Shown piece after piece: positions 55,831 through 64,000 of a stretch of DNA of 64,000 nucleotides. The notes under the pieces were generated by a model, which did no database searches, was not told where the DNA came from, and was given only the letters and a program-made list of their open reading frames with translations. The stretch is from Homoserinimonas sedimenticola. Lineage in GTDB: Bacteria > Actinomycetota > Actinomycetes > Actinomycetales > Microbacteriaceae. Each line of letters opens with the position of its first letter. The stretch's first letter is position 1. The DNA lies in assembly GCF_026094475.1 (NCBI RefSeq), contig NZ_JAPELL010000001.1:839171-903170 (forward strand). Direction: 5' to 3'. Position numbers and translations under genes: made by a program.

Positions 55831-56486
55831 TCACCCTGTTGTGCGCGCCGGCGCCGGATGCGCCGGATCACGAGCCATCCGACGACGCCGACCAGCGCCG
55901 CGACGACAGCCGCGTCAAGCACCCAGGAGTACTGGTCGATCAGCTGATACTGCGTGCCGAGTAAGGCTCCTAGCCCGACAAGGAGCCCGTTCCACAGTGC
56001 AGTGCCCGCGATCGTGAACAGGCTGAAGCTCGCGACCCCCATCTTCTCAGCACCGGCAGGCAGAGAAATGAGGCTGCGCACGCCCGGAAGAAGCCGCCCG
56101 AAGAACACGGCGGGCCGCCCGTGCCTCTGGAACCAGCGCGAGGCCTTCTCGAAGTCCTCACGGTCGACGAGAGGGAGCTTCGATAGGAGGCGGATGGAGC
56201 GCTCCTCCCCGATGCGCCGCCCCAGAGCGTAGAGCGCCAGCGCGCCGAGGTAACCGCCTGCCGTCGCGGCGATGAGAACGAAGACGAAGTTCATGCGCCC
56301 CTGCTGGGCGAGGAAGCCCGCGAGCGGGAGCACAACCTCGCTCGGAATGGGCGGAAACACCGTTTCTACGAGGGTGAGCACACCCACGCCGACCTCACCG
56401 AGCGTCTCGAGCACGGTTGCGGCGGCACCGACGAGACCGCCGAGGTCGGTTGCTGACTCACCTTCGGCCTGGAGTGCAGTCATCAT
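55827..56486 (-). CDS. DedA family membrane protein
   Basis: A 219-aa protein of the DedA/SNARE-associated family. FPPIPSEVVLPLAGFLA is the re-entrant loop with the conserved E, and FGRLLPGVRSLISLPAGAEKM is the second motif with R/P/G. Such proteins flip undecaprenyl- or other phosphate lipids. The start ATG-ATG at 56486 is used. Confidence 0.92.
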   Translation of the reverse strand: MMTALQAEGESATDLGGLVGAAATVLETLGEVGVGVLTLVETVFPPIPSEVVLPLAGFLAQQGRMNFVFVLIAATAGGYLGALALYALGRRIGEERSIRLLSKLPLVDREDFEKASRWFQRHGRPAVFFGRLLPGVRSLISLPAGAEKMGVASFSLFTIAGTALWNGLLVGLGALLGTQYQLIDQYSWVLDAAVVAALVGVVGWLVIRRIRRRRAQQGD

Positions 56487-56604
56487 GTGGCCGCAGGCTA
56501 CCTCGGAATCCTAGGCCCGCTTTCACCCACCACTCGGGCTTGCGGGCTACCGTGCCTGGCTACGTGATCCCTCATCGAGACCACACGATCAAGAGGAGAC
56601 GAGA

Positions 56605-57507
56605 ATGGCACCCACACCAGACCAGCTGACCTTCACCGATCCGGTGACCCGCTACCCCAAGGTGGAGCCACCCAAGCAGGATCAACCCGAGCCGGGCCTC
56701 GACGCCGATCTGACGCCGCAGGTCGACCACGGTGAGAGCACCTATCGCGGGACGGGTCGCCTCGAGGGGCGCCGCGCACTTGTCACCGGTGCGGATTCGG
56801 GCATCGGCGCGGCCGTCGCAATCGCCTTCGCCCGCGAGGGCGCGAATGTCGCCATGTCGTTCCTTCCCGAAGAGGAGGAGGATGCTCGGCACGTCGCATC
56901 CGTCATCGAGGAGTCCGGCCGCACCGCCGTGCTCATCCCTGGGGACATCTCCGATTCGGCCTTCTGCCGTGAGCTCGTGGCCCAGGCCGTCGACGGGCTC
57001 GGTGGACTCGACATCCTCGTCAACAACGCGGGACGGCAGATCTTCTGCGAGAAGCTCGAGGACCTCAGCGACGAGCAGTTCGACAACACCTTCAAGACCA
57101 ACGTCTACGCGATGTTCTGGATCACGAAAGCAGCGCTGCCGCACCTTCCTGCCGGATCCTCCATCATCAACACGACGTCGATCGAGGCGTACATGCCGGC
57201 ACCGATCCTCATCGACTACGCGACGACGAAGGCGTCGATCAACGCCTTCACGAAGGGTCTCGCCCAGCAGTTGGCGCCCCGCGGCATCCGAGTGAATGGT
57301 GTCGCCCCCGGGCCCATCTGGACGCCCCTGCAGGTCACCGAGGGACAGCCGAAGGAGAAGCTGCCGGAGTTCGGCTCGTCGACCCCGCTCGGTCGCGCCG
57401 GGCAACCCGCCGAGCTCGCGCCCGCCTATGTGTTCCTCGCCTCGCCCGAGTCGAGCTATGTCATGGGCGAGACGCTGAACGTGAACGGCGGTATGCCCTC
57501 ACCGTGA
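56605..57507 (+). CDS. SDR family oxidoreductase
   Basis: A 300-aa short-chain dehydrogenase of the YghA-like group. A 45-residue N-terminal arm precedes TGADSGIGAAVA (cofactor), NNAGRQI, a Ser in TTSIEAY, and the catalytic YATTK. Its substrate is unknown, and the family includes glucose dehydrogenase-like enzymes. AGGAG lies before the ATG. Confidence 0.93.
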   Translation: MAPTPDQLTFTDPVTRYPKVEPPKQDQPEPGLDADLTPQVDHGESTYRGTGRLEGRRALVTGADSGIGAAVAIAFAREGANVAMSFLPEEEEDARHVASVIEESGRTAVLIPGDISDSAFCRELVAQAVDGLGGLDILVNNAGRQIFCEKLEDLSDEQFDNTFKTNVYAMFWITKAALPHLPAGSSIINTTSIEAYMPAPILIDYATTKASINAFTKGLAQQLAPRGIRVNGVAPGPIWTPLQVTEGQPKEKLPEFGSSTPLGRAGQPAELAPAYVFLASPESSYVMGETLNVNGGMPSP

Positions 57508-57514
57508 GAGGCGG

Positions 57515-59329
57515 CTATTCCGCCAGTTGAGCCGCGAGGGGCTCGGAAGGCGTCGGCGTCGCGGCACTGACGGGCAGTGTGATGTAGAAGGTGGTGCCCT
57601 CGCCGACCGTCGACGTGACGGCGATGTCTCCGTCGTGAGACTGCACAATCTCACGCACGATCGAGAGACCCAGCCCCGTGCCGGGCACGATGTTCTCTCG
57701 TGCGGTCGAGGCTCGGAAGAAGCGCTCGAACAGGCGCGGCAGCTCGTCGGCGGGGATGCCGATACCCGTGTCGGCGATCGTGATCGTGACCGCGCGCATG
57801 CCCTCATGAAGCACTCCGACCATGACCTCGACGTGCACCGTGCCGTTCGCCGGGCTGAACTTCACGGCGTTCTCCATGACGTTCGTGAAGACGCGCTCCA
57901 GCTGGCCCTCATCGCCCTCCACGATCACGAGGTCGTCACAGTCGATATCGATGCCCACGCCGCGAGAGGCCGACAGCGGCCTCAGCGCCAGGGCGGCGCG
58001 CCTGAGCATCGGACCGACCTCGACGGCGGCGAGAGCAGGGGCGGCCTTGCCCGCCTCCATGCGCGCCATCATGAGCATGTTGCCGACGAGGTTCTCGAGC
58101 CGACGCGCGCTGCGTTCGGCGACGCGCAGCAGGTCTTTCGCCTCACCAGGGATGGGCCCCCCAGAACCGTCCAGCACGAGCTCGAGAAAGCCGAGGATTG
58201 ACGTTAGCGGCGTGCGCATCTCGTGGCTGACAGTGCCGATGATGTCACTCTTGGACTTGTCGAGTTCCTTCAACCGCTCGACGACCTGCTCCTGCCCTTC
58301 GATGAGACGCGCAAGAGCCGCCTGCCGGAACATGACGGGGATCGCGGCGAGCGCGACAGTGGCTGCCGCGAGAACGAGAGCGACCGCGGGCACAGTCACC
58401 TGGGTGCCGAGCACGAGGACCCCGAGACCGGCCAGCACTGCGAGAGCGGGAATGGGGAGCACCCGCACCATCGAGGCCTTCGCGCGAGGCTGAGGTTCGC
58501 ATTGGCCGACGCCGATGACCCACCATGCCGCGAACGTCACGGCGGCGCACCAGAACACGTCGAGAGGCGTCCCTCCCAGATAGGCGTCGTTGTAGTCGAG
58601 CAGCGCGTAGGCGATATCGGCCCCGGTGAAGAGCAGAAGGCCGACAACGAGGAACAGCCAGCGGGGCCCCATCCGGAGCACAGGCGAGGCGGAGACCGCC
58701 ACAATGACGGCGATGAGCAGGATGTCGAAGAGGGGGTACGCCGCGGTGATCGCCCCCTCGAGGAATGACCCCCCAGTCACCGCATACTCGAAGAGTGGAG
58801 AGAGAATGACGGCGAGCACCGCGGATGCCCCGAGCACGGCGATGAGACTGTCGAAGGCCACGGAAGCAGTCGCCTTGCGCGACTGGCGCCGCACGAGCAC
58901 GACGAGGGCCGCGAGCGTGAGCGGGTAGTAGAACAGGTAGCCGATGTCGGCGAGTGCGGGAGATGGCAGGTACCCCGTCTCATCCATCGCCAGCATGTAG
59001 TGGGTCTCGCCCAGGCTGTTGAAGGTGATGCCGATCGCCGCCAGGGTCACGTCCCATCGCGCGAACCTGGTCTGCACGGCGACGATCCAGAAGATCGCTG
59101 TCGCAAACCACTCAATCGTCAGGGTCAGGATGATGTCGACCGAGGCCGGCTGCGGTGCGCCGGGCAGCAGAAGCACAGCGAGATAGCCGACGTTGGCCAC
59201 AATCGCGACGCCCATGAGGGCACGGATGACGCGGTCAAGCGCCCCCGCGGCGCGCGGCTGATTCTTCGCGGGTGGCCGCGAGGCGTCCACACCGGTCGTA
59301 GCTGAACGCACCGCATTGGCATGAGGCAT
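57515..59329 (-). CDS. Membrane histidine kinase without adjacent regulator
   Basis: A 604-aa protein. Some nine hydrophobic segments cover residues about 35-345 with no extracytoplasmic domain of note, so sensing is likely in the membrane. The HisKA box SHEMRTPLTSILGF has the phospho-His near residue 369. The ATPase part has NVMENAVKFSPANG, DTGIGIPADELPRLFERFFRA and GTGLGLSIV. The start ATG is preceded by GGGGGAAAA. No response regulator gene is adjacent on either side. Confidence 0.92.
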   Translation of the reverse strand: MPHANAVRSATTGVDASRPPAKNQPRAAGALDRVIRALMGVAIVANVGYLAVLLLPGAPQPASVDIILTLTIEWFATAIFWIVAVQTRFARWDVTLAAIGITFNSLGETHYMLAMDETGYLPSPALADIGYLFYYPLTLAALVVLVRRQSRKATASVAFDSLIAVLGASAVLAVILSPLFEYAVTGGSFLEGAITAAYPLFDILLIAVIVAVSASPVLRMGPRWLFLVVGLLLFTGADIAYALLDYNDAYLGGTPLDVFWCAAVTFAAWWVIGVGQCEPQPRAKASMVRVLPIPALAVLAGLGVLVLGTQVTVPAVALVLAAATVALAAIPVMFRQAALARLIEGQEQVVERLKELDKSKSDIIGTVSHEMRTPLTSILGFLELVLDGSGGPIPGEAKDLLRVAERSARRLENLVGNMLMMARMEAGKAAPALAAVEVGPMLRRAALALRPLSASRGVGIDIDCDDLVIVEGDEGQLERVFTNVMENAVKFSPANGTVHVEVMVGVLHEGMRAVTITIADTGIGIPADELPRLFERFFRASTARENIVPGTGLGLSIVREIVQSHDGDIAVTSTVGEGTTFYITLPVSAATPTPSEPLAAQLAE

Positions 59330-59379
59330 TTTTCCCCCGAACTAGTAACTCCCCATTGTTGCTCAAGTCGGAGAAGCCG

Positions 59380-59413
59380 TTGTACCCCAGTTCAGGTGGC
59401 GTTTTGTACCCCA
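59380..59413. promoter_or_regulatory. Pair of 10-bp direct repeats upstream of the kinase gene
   Basis: ttgtacccca occurs at 59380-59389 and again at 59404-59413, 24 bases apart from start to start. They lie 51-84 bases before the histidine kinase start and could be operator sites on the minus strand (TGGGGTACAA). No bound protein is known to me. Confidence 0.4.
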
Positions 59414-59436
59414 CCCAGGGAAAGGCGGGAAAGAAG

Positions 59437-59468
59437 AAGCCCCACGCTTCACGAGAAGCGCGGGGCTT
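59437..59468 (-). terminator. Terminator of tRNA-Lys
   Basis: A 14-bp stem with one mismatch (aagccccacgcttc and its partner) around the loop ACGA. On the minus strand it is followed by CTTCTTCTTT. It lies directly after the tRNA-Lys 3' end. Confidence 0.75.
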
Positions 59469-59473
59469 TGCTG

Positions 59474-59546
<73 letters not shown>

Positions 59547-59649
59547 ATGGCGGCGAAGCGAGCTTCAGCGCCGAGGAACAAGATTAGCATGAGTAGCGGG
59601 CGTCGTCGAAACCGCCCCCTCCCCCGATCATTCCCCCGCAAGGAGAACC

Positions 59650-60120
59650 ATGCCCGAGACCCTGCCCGCCGTCGGAGACACCGCCCCCACCTTCACCCTT
59701 CCCGACCAGGACGGTTCCGAGGTATCGCTCTCCGATTTCGCCGGCCGCAGGGTCATCGTGTACTTCTACCCTGCCGCGAGCACGCCGGGCTGCACGACGC
59801 AGGCGTGCGACTTCCGCGACAGCTTGAGCTCGCTGGCATCCGCCGGCTACGCCGTGCTGGGCGTCTCGAAGGATGAGCCCGCCAAGCTGCAGAAGTTCCG
59901 CGATGCCGAGGGCCTCACCTTCCCTCTCCTCAGCGATCCCGGACTCGAGGTGCACAAGGCCTACGGCGCGTGGGGCGAGAAGCAGAATTACGGCAAAACG
60001 ATCGAGGGCACGATCCGCTCGACCTTCGTCATCGGGGAGGACGGCACGATCGAGCACGCCCTGCGCAACGTCAAGGCCACGGGGCACGTCGCCCGCATCC
60101 GCAAGCTCCTCGAGGTCTGA
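59650..60120 (+). CDS. bcp: Thioredoxin-dependent thiol peroxidase (Bcp/PrxQ)
   Basis: A 156-aa peroxiredoxin Q. ASTPGCTTQACDFRD holds the peroxidatic Cys48 and the resolving Cys53 (the C-x4-C arrangement), and TFVIGEDGTIEHALRNV closes the fold. It reduces peroxides with thioredoxin. AAGGAG precedes the ATG. Confidence 0.95.
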   Translation: MPETLPAVGDTAPTFTLPDQDGSEVSLSDFAGRRVIVYFYPAASTPGCTTQACDFRDSLSSLASAGYAVLGVSKDEPAKLQKFRDAEGLTFPLLSDPGLEVHKAYGAWGEKQNYGKTIEGTIRSTFVIGEDGTIEHALRNVKATGHVARIRKLLEV

Positions 60121-60170
60121 CCGTGGAGATGCGACCCCGGAGACGTGAGCCGGGGGGCGGATGCTTCGCC

Positions 60171-60608
60171 CTACGCCGGGCGGGCGGTTGCCGCCAGCAC
60201 GGGCCGCGTGAAGGCGAGCACGATCGCGACGATCGAGGGGGCCAGTAGAGCCCACGCCAGGTCGGGACGCGCCGTCTCCCCCTGCAGCAGCCCCACTGCC
60301 ACTGCGATCTGAAGCAGCTGCCAGACGACGACGCCTGCGCGCACCCAGGGCGCCCCGCGGAGCGTGTTCAGCGTGAGCGCGAAGAGCCAGGCCGTGGCGA
60401 TGAGGGCAATGACGAGCAGGGCGATCGCGGAGGCGTAGGACGTCGGGACCTCGACGACCAGCTCGATGATGAGAAACACCGAGATCCCCCCCAGAAGGAG
60501 GCACTCGAGACCGACTATGAACGCGAGCAGGAGGAGCGCGAAGGGCCGACGACCAGCGTTCACCGGGGGTTCATCGCCTAGCACATCAATATTTCGCTCT
60601 GCGTTCAC
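60171..60608 (-). CDS. Small membrane protein, unknown
   Basis: A 145-aa protein (GTG 60608, preceded by AAGGA) with four hydrophobic segments (LLLLAFIVGLECLLLGGISVFLI, AIALLVIALIATAWLFALTL, AGVVVWQLLQIAVAVGLL and LLAPSIVAIVLAF). I recognise no named family. It is divergent from the whiB gene across about 190 bases, in which only promoter sequence is expected. Confidence 0.7.
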   Translation of the reverse strand: MNAERNIDVLGDEPPVNAGRRPFALLLLAFIVGLECLLLGGISVFLIIELVVEVPTSYASAIALLVIALIATAWLFALTLNTLRGAPWVRAGVVVWQLLQIAVAVGLLQGETARPDLAWALLAPSIVAIVLAFTRPVLAATARPA

Positions 60609-60796
60609 AGTGTTTCCTTAGGGAAAAAATCGTTGATCTTCGACAACCGATATGAGAGTCTATTGGAGGCAAATTTCAGCCCTCACAGAGCAGTGAGCAG
60701 TTGCCGAGAAACCCAATTCTCCCCCTTTTCACCCGAGGTTTTTCTGTATCGCTGCGCGATCTGTGAAGGGTCGCGCTCACCTAAGGAGCAACACGC

Positions 60797-61045
60797 ATGG
60801 ATTGGCGCGATTCCGCCGCATGTCTCACGGCTGACCCCGAGCTCTTCTTCCCGGTCGGCAACACCGGTCCCGCCGTGGACCAGATCGAGAAGGCAAAGTC
60901 GGTCTGCGCTCGCTGCAGCGTGACCGAGATGTGCCTTCAGTACGCCCTCGAGACCAACCAGGACTCGGGAGTCTGGGGCGGCCTCAGCGAGGACGAGCGC
61001 CGCGCGCTCAAGCGCCGCGCCGCTCGCGCCCGCCGCGCCTCCTAG
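60797..61045 (+). CDS. whiB1: WhiB family iron-sulfur regulator, WhiB1-like
   Basis: An 82-aa protein with the four cluster cysteines C9, C37, C40 and C46, the DPELFFPVGN N-terminal stretch, the GVWGG turn at 58-62 and the basic tail RRALKRRAARARR. Length and motifs match WhiB1. The [4Fe-4S] form is NO-sensitive in mycobacteria. AAGGAG lies eight bases before the ATG. The neighbouring pdtaS-like gene mirrors the whiB1-pdtaS adjacency of mycobacteria. Confidence 0.9.
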   Translation: MDWRDSAACLTADPELFFPVGNTGPAVDQIEKAKSVCARCSVTEMCLQYALETNQDSGVWGGLSEDERRALKRRAARARRAS

Positions 61046-61066
61046 ACGCAACACTCTCCACACACG

Positions 61067-61102
61067 AACACCGGCCCACTAGAGATGGTGGGCCGGTGTT
61101 TT
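61067..61102 (+). terminator. Terminator of whiB1-like gene
   Basis: A perfect 13-bp stem (aacaccggcccac / gtgggccggtgtt) with an 8-base loop, followed by TTTT. It lies 21 bases after the whiB1-like stop and before the convergent pdtaS gene. Confidence 0.85.
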
Positions 61103-61145
61103 GCGTCTGGTTCGAAGTCCTGCGCCCCGCGGTCGCGCCCGCCGG

Positions 61146-62639
61146 TCAGTCTCGCTCGATCCAGCCGAGCGGGATCTCGATCGTCACCTCGGTTCCACTG
61201 CCCATAAGGGTGTGCCAGTCGATCGTTCCGCTCAGCTCGCCCTGGATGAGGGTGCGGACAATCTGCGTGCCGAGGCCGGCACCCACTCGGCCCTCGGGGA
61301 GGCCGCTTCCGTTGTCGCGCACGCGCACCCGAAGCATCTCGAGCGTGCGCTCGACGACGATCTCGACCTGCCCCTCACGGTCGGCGAGACCGTGCTCGAC
61401 GGCATTCGTCACGAGCTCGGTGAGGGCGAGGGCGAGCGGCGTCGCATAGGCGCTCGGCAGCTCGCCGAAGCTCCCGTCGAACTTCGCGGTCGCCTTCGTG
61501 CCGTGGTTGGAGGCGACCTCCGCGATGAGGCGCAACACGCGCTCGAAGACAACGTCGAAGTTGACGTTCTGGGTCAGGCCCTCGCTGAGGGTGTCATGCA
61601 CGACCGCGATCGCTTCGACGCGGCGCATCGCCTGGCTCAGAGACTCCCGCGCCTCCTCGCTGTGCGAGCGACGCGCTTGGATGCGCAGCAGGGACGCCAC
61701 GGTCTGCAGGTTGTTCTTGACCCGGTGGTGGATCTCGCGGATCGTGGCATCCTTCGTGATCAGTTCACGCTCCTGATGCCGGAGCTCCGTGACGTCACGG
61801 CAGAGCACGATCGCGCCGACGCGCTCGCCCCGCTCTCGGATAGGAATGGCGCGCAGGGTCACGGTGACTCCGCGCGCCTCGATGTCGGTGCGCCAGGGTG
61901 CGCGGCCCGTGACGACGAGCGGCAGTGATTCGTCGACGATGAGCTTGCCCGCCAGCAGTTGCGTCGTCACCTCGGCGAGGGACTCCCCCTCGAGCTCTCC
62001 CGAGAAGCCCATGCGGTTGAAGGCAGAGAGGCCGTTGGGGCTCGCGAAGGTCACGTCACCATCGACGTCGAGACGCACGAGACCGTCGGATGCTCGGGGT
62101 GCGCCCCGGCGCGGCCCCGCCGGCGCGGCCAGATCGGGGAAATCGCCGCTCGCGATCATGCGGAACAACTCGTTGGCGCATTCATTGAACGTCAGCTCCT
62201 GCCGACTCGGGGTGCGCGCCTCGCTCAGATTCGTGTGCTTCGAGATGACGGCGATCGGATGCTCGGTCGTCTCGGGTGCGCTCGCCGAAAGCCTGCGGAA
62301 GACAGGTACAGCCCGCACCCGCGTGGGCGTCTCCTCATACCAGTCGGGTGCCGAGGAGTCGACGATCTGCCCGCTCTCGAAGGCATCCGTCACCTGCTTC
62401 TTCCACTCAGGCTTGACCGGCTGCCCCACGAAGTCGCGGTAGAACAGCGTGGCAGAGCTCGAGGGTCTCGCGTGCGACACGGCGATGAAGCCGCCATCGG
62501 CCGAGGGCACCCAGAGCACGATGTCGGCGAAGGCGAGGTCGGCCAGCAGCTGCCAGTCCCCGATGAGCAGGTGGAGCCACTCGATGTCCGCCTCACTGAG
62601 GCGACCCTGGGCACTGACGAGATCGGAGAGCGTCGACAC
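61146..62639 (-). CDS. pdtaS: PdtaS-type sensor histidine kinase (HisKA_2)
   Basis: A 497-aa soluble kinase. The N-terminal GAF-like domain has VSTLSDL and LHLLIGDWQLLADLAFADIVLW, as in mycobacterial PdtaS. A PAS domain occupies about 195-310. The HisKA_2 box REIHHRVKNNLQTVASLL has His304/305, followed by the ATPase (ELVTNAVEHG, GSGLPEG, GLGTQIVRTL). Such kinases signal to the RNA-binding ANTAR regulator PdtaR, which is not seen here. The GTG at 62639 lies four bases after the next gene's stop, so the two are co-transcribed. Confidence 0.9.
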   Translation of the reverse strand: MSTLSDLVSAQGRLSEADIEWLHLLIGDWQLLADLAFADIVLWVPSADGGFIAVSHARPSSSATLFYRDFVGQPVKPEWKKQVTDAFESGQIVDSSAPDWYEETPTRVRAVPVFRRLSASAPETTEHPIAVISKHTNLSEARTPSRQELTFNECANELFRMIASGDFPDLAAPAGPRRGAPRASDGLVRLDVDGDVTFASPNGLSAFNRMGFSGELEGESLAEVTTQLLAGKLIVDESLPLVVTGRAPWRTDIEARGVTVTLRAIPIRERGERVGAIVLCRDVTELRHQERELITKDATIREIHHRVKNNLQTVASLLRIQARRSHSEEARESLSQAMRRVEAIAVVHDTLSEGLTQNVNFDVVFERVLRLIAEVASNHGTKATAKFDGSFGELPSAYATPLALALTELVTNAVEHGLADREGQVEIVVERTLEMLRVRVRDNGSGLPEGRVGAGLGTQIVRTLIQGELSGTIDWHTLMGSGTEVTIEIPLGWIERD

Positions 62640-62643
62640 GCTT

Positions 62644-63933
62644 CTAGGGTAGTCGGCGCGCGAGCTCTGGCTGACGCGCCTGGGGAGGGGCGGATGCCGC
62701 ATCCGCTGGTGACCGCAGCAGTCTCGCGATCTTGCGCCACCGCCGTACCAGCCAGCGGGCAGGGGTGCCGATCGCGACCGCGACCACACCCGACAGGGAT
62801 CGGTCAAACTCGCCGAGGGCACGGCGCCGGTCCCAGGCGTGGCGGAGGGCACCGCCGAGCACCCGCTCGCGCGGGATCCGCCACGGGAGCTCTCCGCGAT
62901 CCCTCGCCGCCACAAGCTCCTCGACCCTCTCGAACCAATCGTCGAACTCGCGCCCGTGCAGGTAGTTGTCGTGCACCCAGCTCTCGTCGGCACGGCGGAA
63001 ACGTGCCGCCACGAGGTCGTCGCTGCCGGCGAGCAGGCCACTCCCCTCGAAGACCGTGTTGATGAGTCCGGGCATCACCCCGAAGTCGTCGACCAGCAGC
63101 ACGGGGATGCCTGCGGCAACCGCCTCGACGGCGGCCGTCGAGCTGACCGTGACGAGGGCGCTCGCCCCGGCCAGGTGCGCCGACATGGGGCCGCCCGCGA
63201 CGACGAGGTTGTCGGGAGCCGGCGGCGACAGCTCCCCCATGATGGATGCGAAGTCGTGCTCCTCCGCGTGCGTCTGCGCCTCCCCCGGCGCCGCCCGCAC
63301 CTTCACGACGACACGCCGCTCGGGATGCCGGCGTGCGCACTCCGCGAGCCACCCGAGCAGAAGCATCCGGTCGTCGCGCTCGCGCGGCACGATCGCCTGG
63401 GCCGCGAAGATGATGTCGCCCCCGGGGTCGCCCGGGGCGGGGTTGTCGGGCACGAAGGGCAGCGTCGAGAGGGCGAAGCGCTGCGGATGCCCCATCTTTC
63501 GAGCAAGCTCCGTGAAGTCGCGCACCTCGCGCCTGCTGTGCAGCACGATGAGGTCGGCATGCGCCCGGTAGACGATGGCCTTGCGGGCGGCGGGAATCGT
63601 GATTCCGGGCAGGCCCGTGATGAAGACGGGCCGCCACAGGGCCCGGCGCACGGCGCGGGCGATGACCCGCACGACGGGGCCGCGCACCGCCGCGAGCACC
63701 ACATCGGGGCCGCGCTCGTCGATCAGGGCGGTCAGCTGTGCGAGATCCGCGAAGGTCACATCGGCGGGGGCGAAATCGGTGCCAACGAGAGCCGTCTCGA
63801 GCTGTGCGTCGCTCGGCTGGACGGGCGAACGCAGCACGACGAGCTCACGACGCCACGCGGCAGGCAGCCGCGATGCCAGGGCGGCCCCCCATTTGACGTA
63901 GGAGTCGGAGTCGCCGATGACGAGCATCCTCAT
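62644..63933 (-). CDS. DUF6716-type glycosyltransferase-like protein
   Basis: A 429-aa protein with a Rossmann-like start (MRMLVIGDSDSYVKWGAALASRLP), ITGLPGITIPAARKAIVYRAHADLIVLHSRRE, and a C-terminal GT-B-like block (VTVSSTAAVEAVAAGIPVLLVDDFG). The class is called putative glycosyltransferase DUF6716 in actinobacteria. The product is unknown. It lies between a partial gene and pdtaS on the same strand. Confidence 0.78.
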   Translation of the reverse strand: MRMLVIGDSDSYVKWGAALASRLPAAWRRELVVLRSPVQPSDAQLETALVGTDFAPADVTFADLAQLTALIDERGPDVVLAAVRGPVVRVIARAVRRALWRPVFITGLPGITIPAARKAIVYRAHADLIVLHSRREVRDFTELARKMGHPQRFALSTLPFVPDNPAPGDPGGDIIFAAQAIVPRERDDRMLLLGWLAECARRHPERRVVVKVRAAPGEAQTHAEEHDFASIMGELSPPAPDNLVVAGGPMSAHLAGASALVTVSSTAAVEAVAAGIPVLLVDDFGVMPGLINTVFEGSGLLAGSDDLVAARFRRADESWVHDNYLHGREFDDWFERVEELVAARDRGELPWRIPRERVLGGALRHAWDRRRALGEFDRSLSGVVAVAIGTPARWLVRRWRKIARLLRSPADAASAPPQARQPELARRLP

Positions 63934-63936
63934 GCG

Positions 63937-64000
63937 TCAGCCTGTCACGGAGGCGACGGGGGCGTCCTGCGGCACGACGCGGCGCAGCTTCGCGAGGGGC
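63937..64000 (-). CDS. 3' end of a minus-strand gene, product unknown
   Basis: The frame reads PLAKLRRVVPQDAPVASVTG then TGA. Only the last 20 residues are in the window; the rest is beyond base 64000. Its stop lies three bases before the DUF6716 gene start, so it is likely the first part of that operon. The product cannot be named. Confidence 0.5.
   Translation of the reverse strand, partial: PLAKLRRVVPQDAPVASVTG

Overview
The window reads as a contiguous piece of a high-GC actinobacterial chromosome, most like a member of the Microbacteriaceae. The evidence is the strong G/C third-position bias, the many GTG starts, a WhiB protein next to a PdtaS-type kinase, an FHA/PknB/PP2C cluster, OtsA/OtsB and the order ilvD-ilvB-ilvN-ilvC. 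I cannot name the genus. I see no transposase, phage gene or CRISPR array. Most genes are on the minus strand, and the long plus-strand ORFs opposite them are shadows.

From 1 to about 16.84 kb, one tightly packed minus-strand cluster runs from a PP2C phosphatase through an FHA protein, a membrane Ser/Thr kinase, an FHA-winged-helix protein, a giant (1866 aa) surface protein, a MoxR ATPase, a DUF58 protein and a transglutaminase-like membrane protein to an FHA-FtsK/SpoIIIE (EccC/EssC-like) ATPase cut by the window edge. It resembles the kinase/Fn3/AAA/DUF58/transglutaminase ('PFNA') cluster reported in bifidobacteria, here with its own phosphatase and a secretion-type ATPase. It looks like a phospho-signalling system joined to surface-protein assembly or secretion. 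The transglutaminase-like domain appears to lack its catalytic Cys and His.

From 16.9 to 31.6 kb lies a mixed region. It holds a TerC transporter behind a yybP-ykoY (Mn) riboswitch, two MFS exporters, a UPF0114 membrane protein, a zinc-ribbon GIY-YIG protein, tRNA-Glu and tRNA-Gln, a lipid kinase, a lytic-transglycosylase-like protein with an apparent start-region frameshift, a TrxB-like oxidoreductase, gltX, a HAAS/PadR remnant between gltX and a fumarylacetoacetase-family gene, and a PutP symporter.

From 31.6 to 43 kb most of branched-chain amino acid and serine synthesis is encoded on the minus strand: ilvE, leuB, serA, ilvC, ilvN, ilvB and ilvD. A 79-bp tandem duplication lies just past the ilvC stop. 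From 43 to 49.3 kb is a complete six-gene mrp/mnh cation/proton antiporter operon with a fused MrpAB. From 49.4 to 51.6 kb are otsB and otsA.

From 51.7 to 64 kb are two small membrane proteins, an aldo/keto reductase, a flavin reductase, a second TerC without riboswitch, a DedA protein, an SDR oxidoreductase, an orphan membrane histidine kinase, tRNA-Lys, a Bcp-type peroxidase, whiB1-like and pdtaS-like genes, a DUF6716-type glycosyltransferase-like gene and a 3' fragment of a further minus-strand gene. Apart from the compact operons, no gene-free stretch exceeds about 300 bases.
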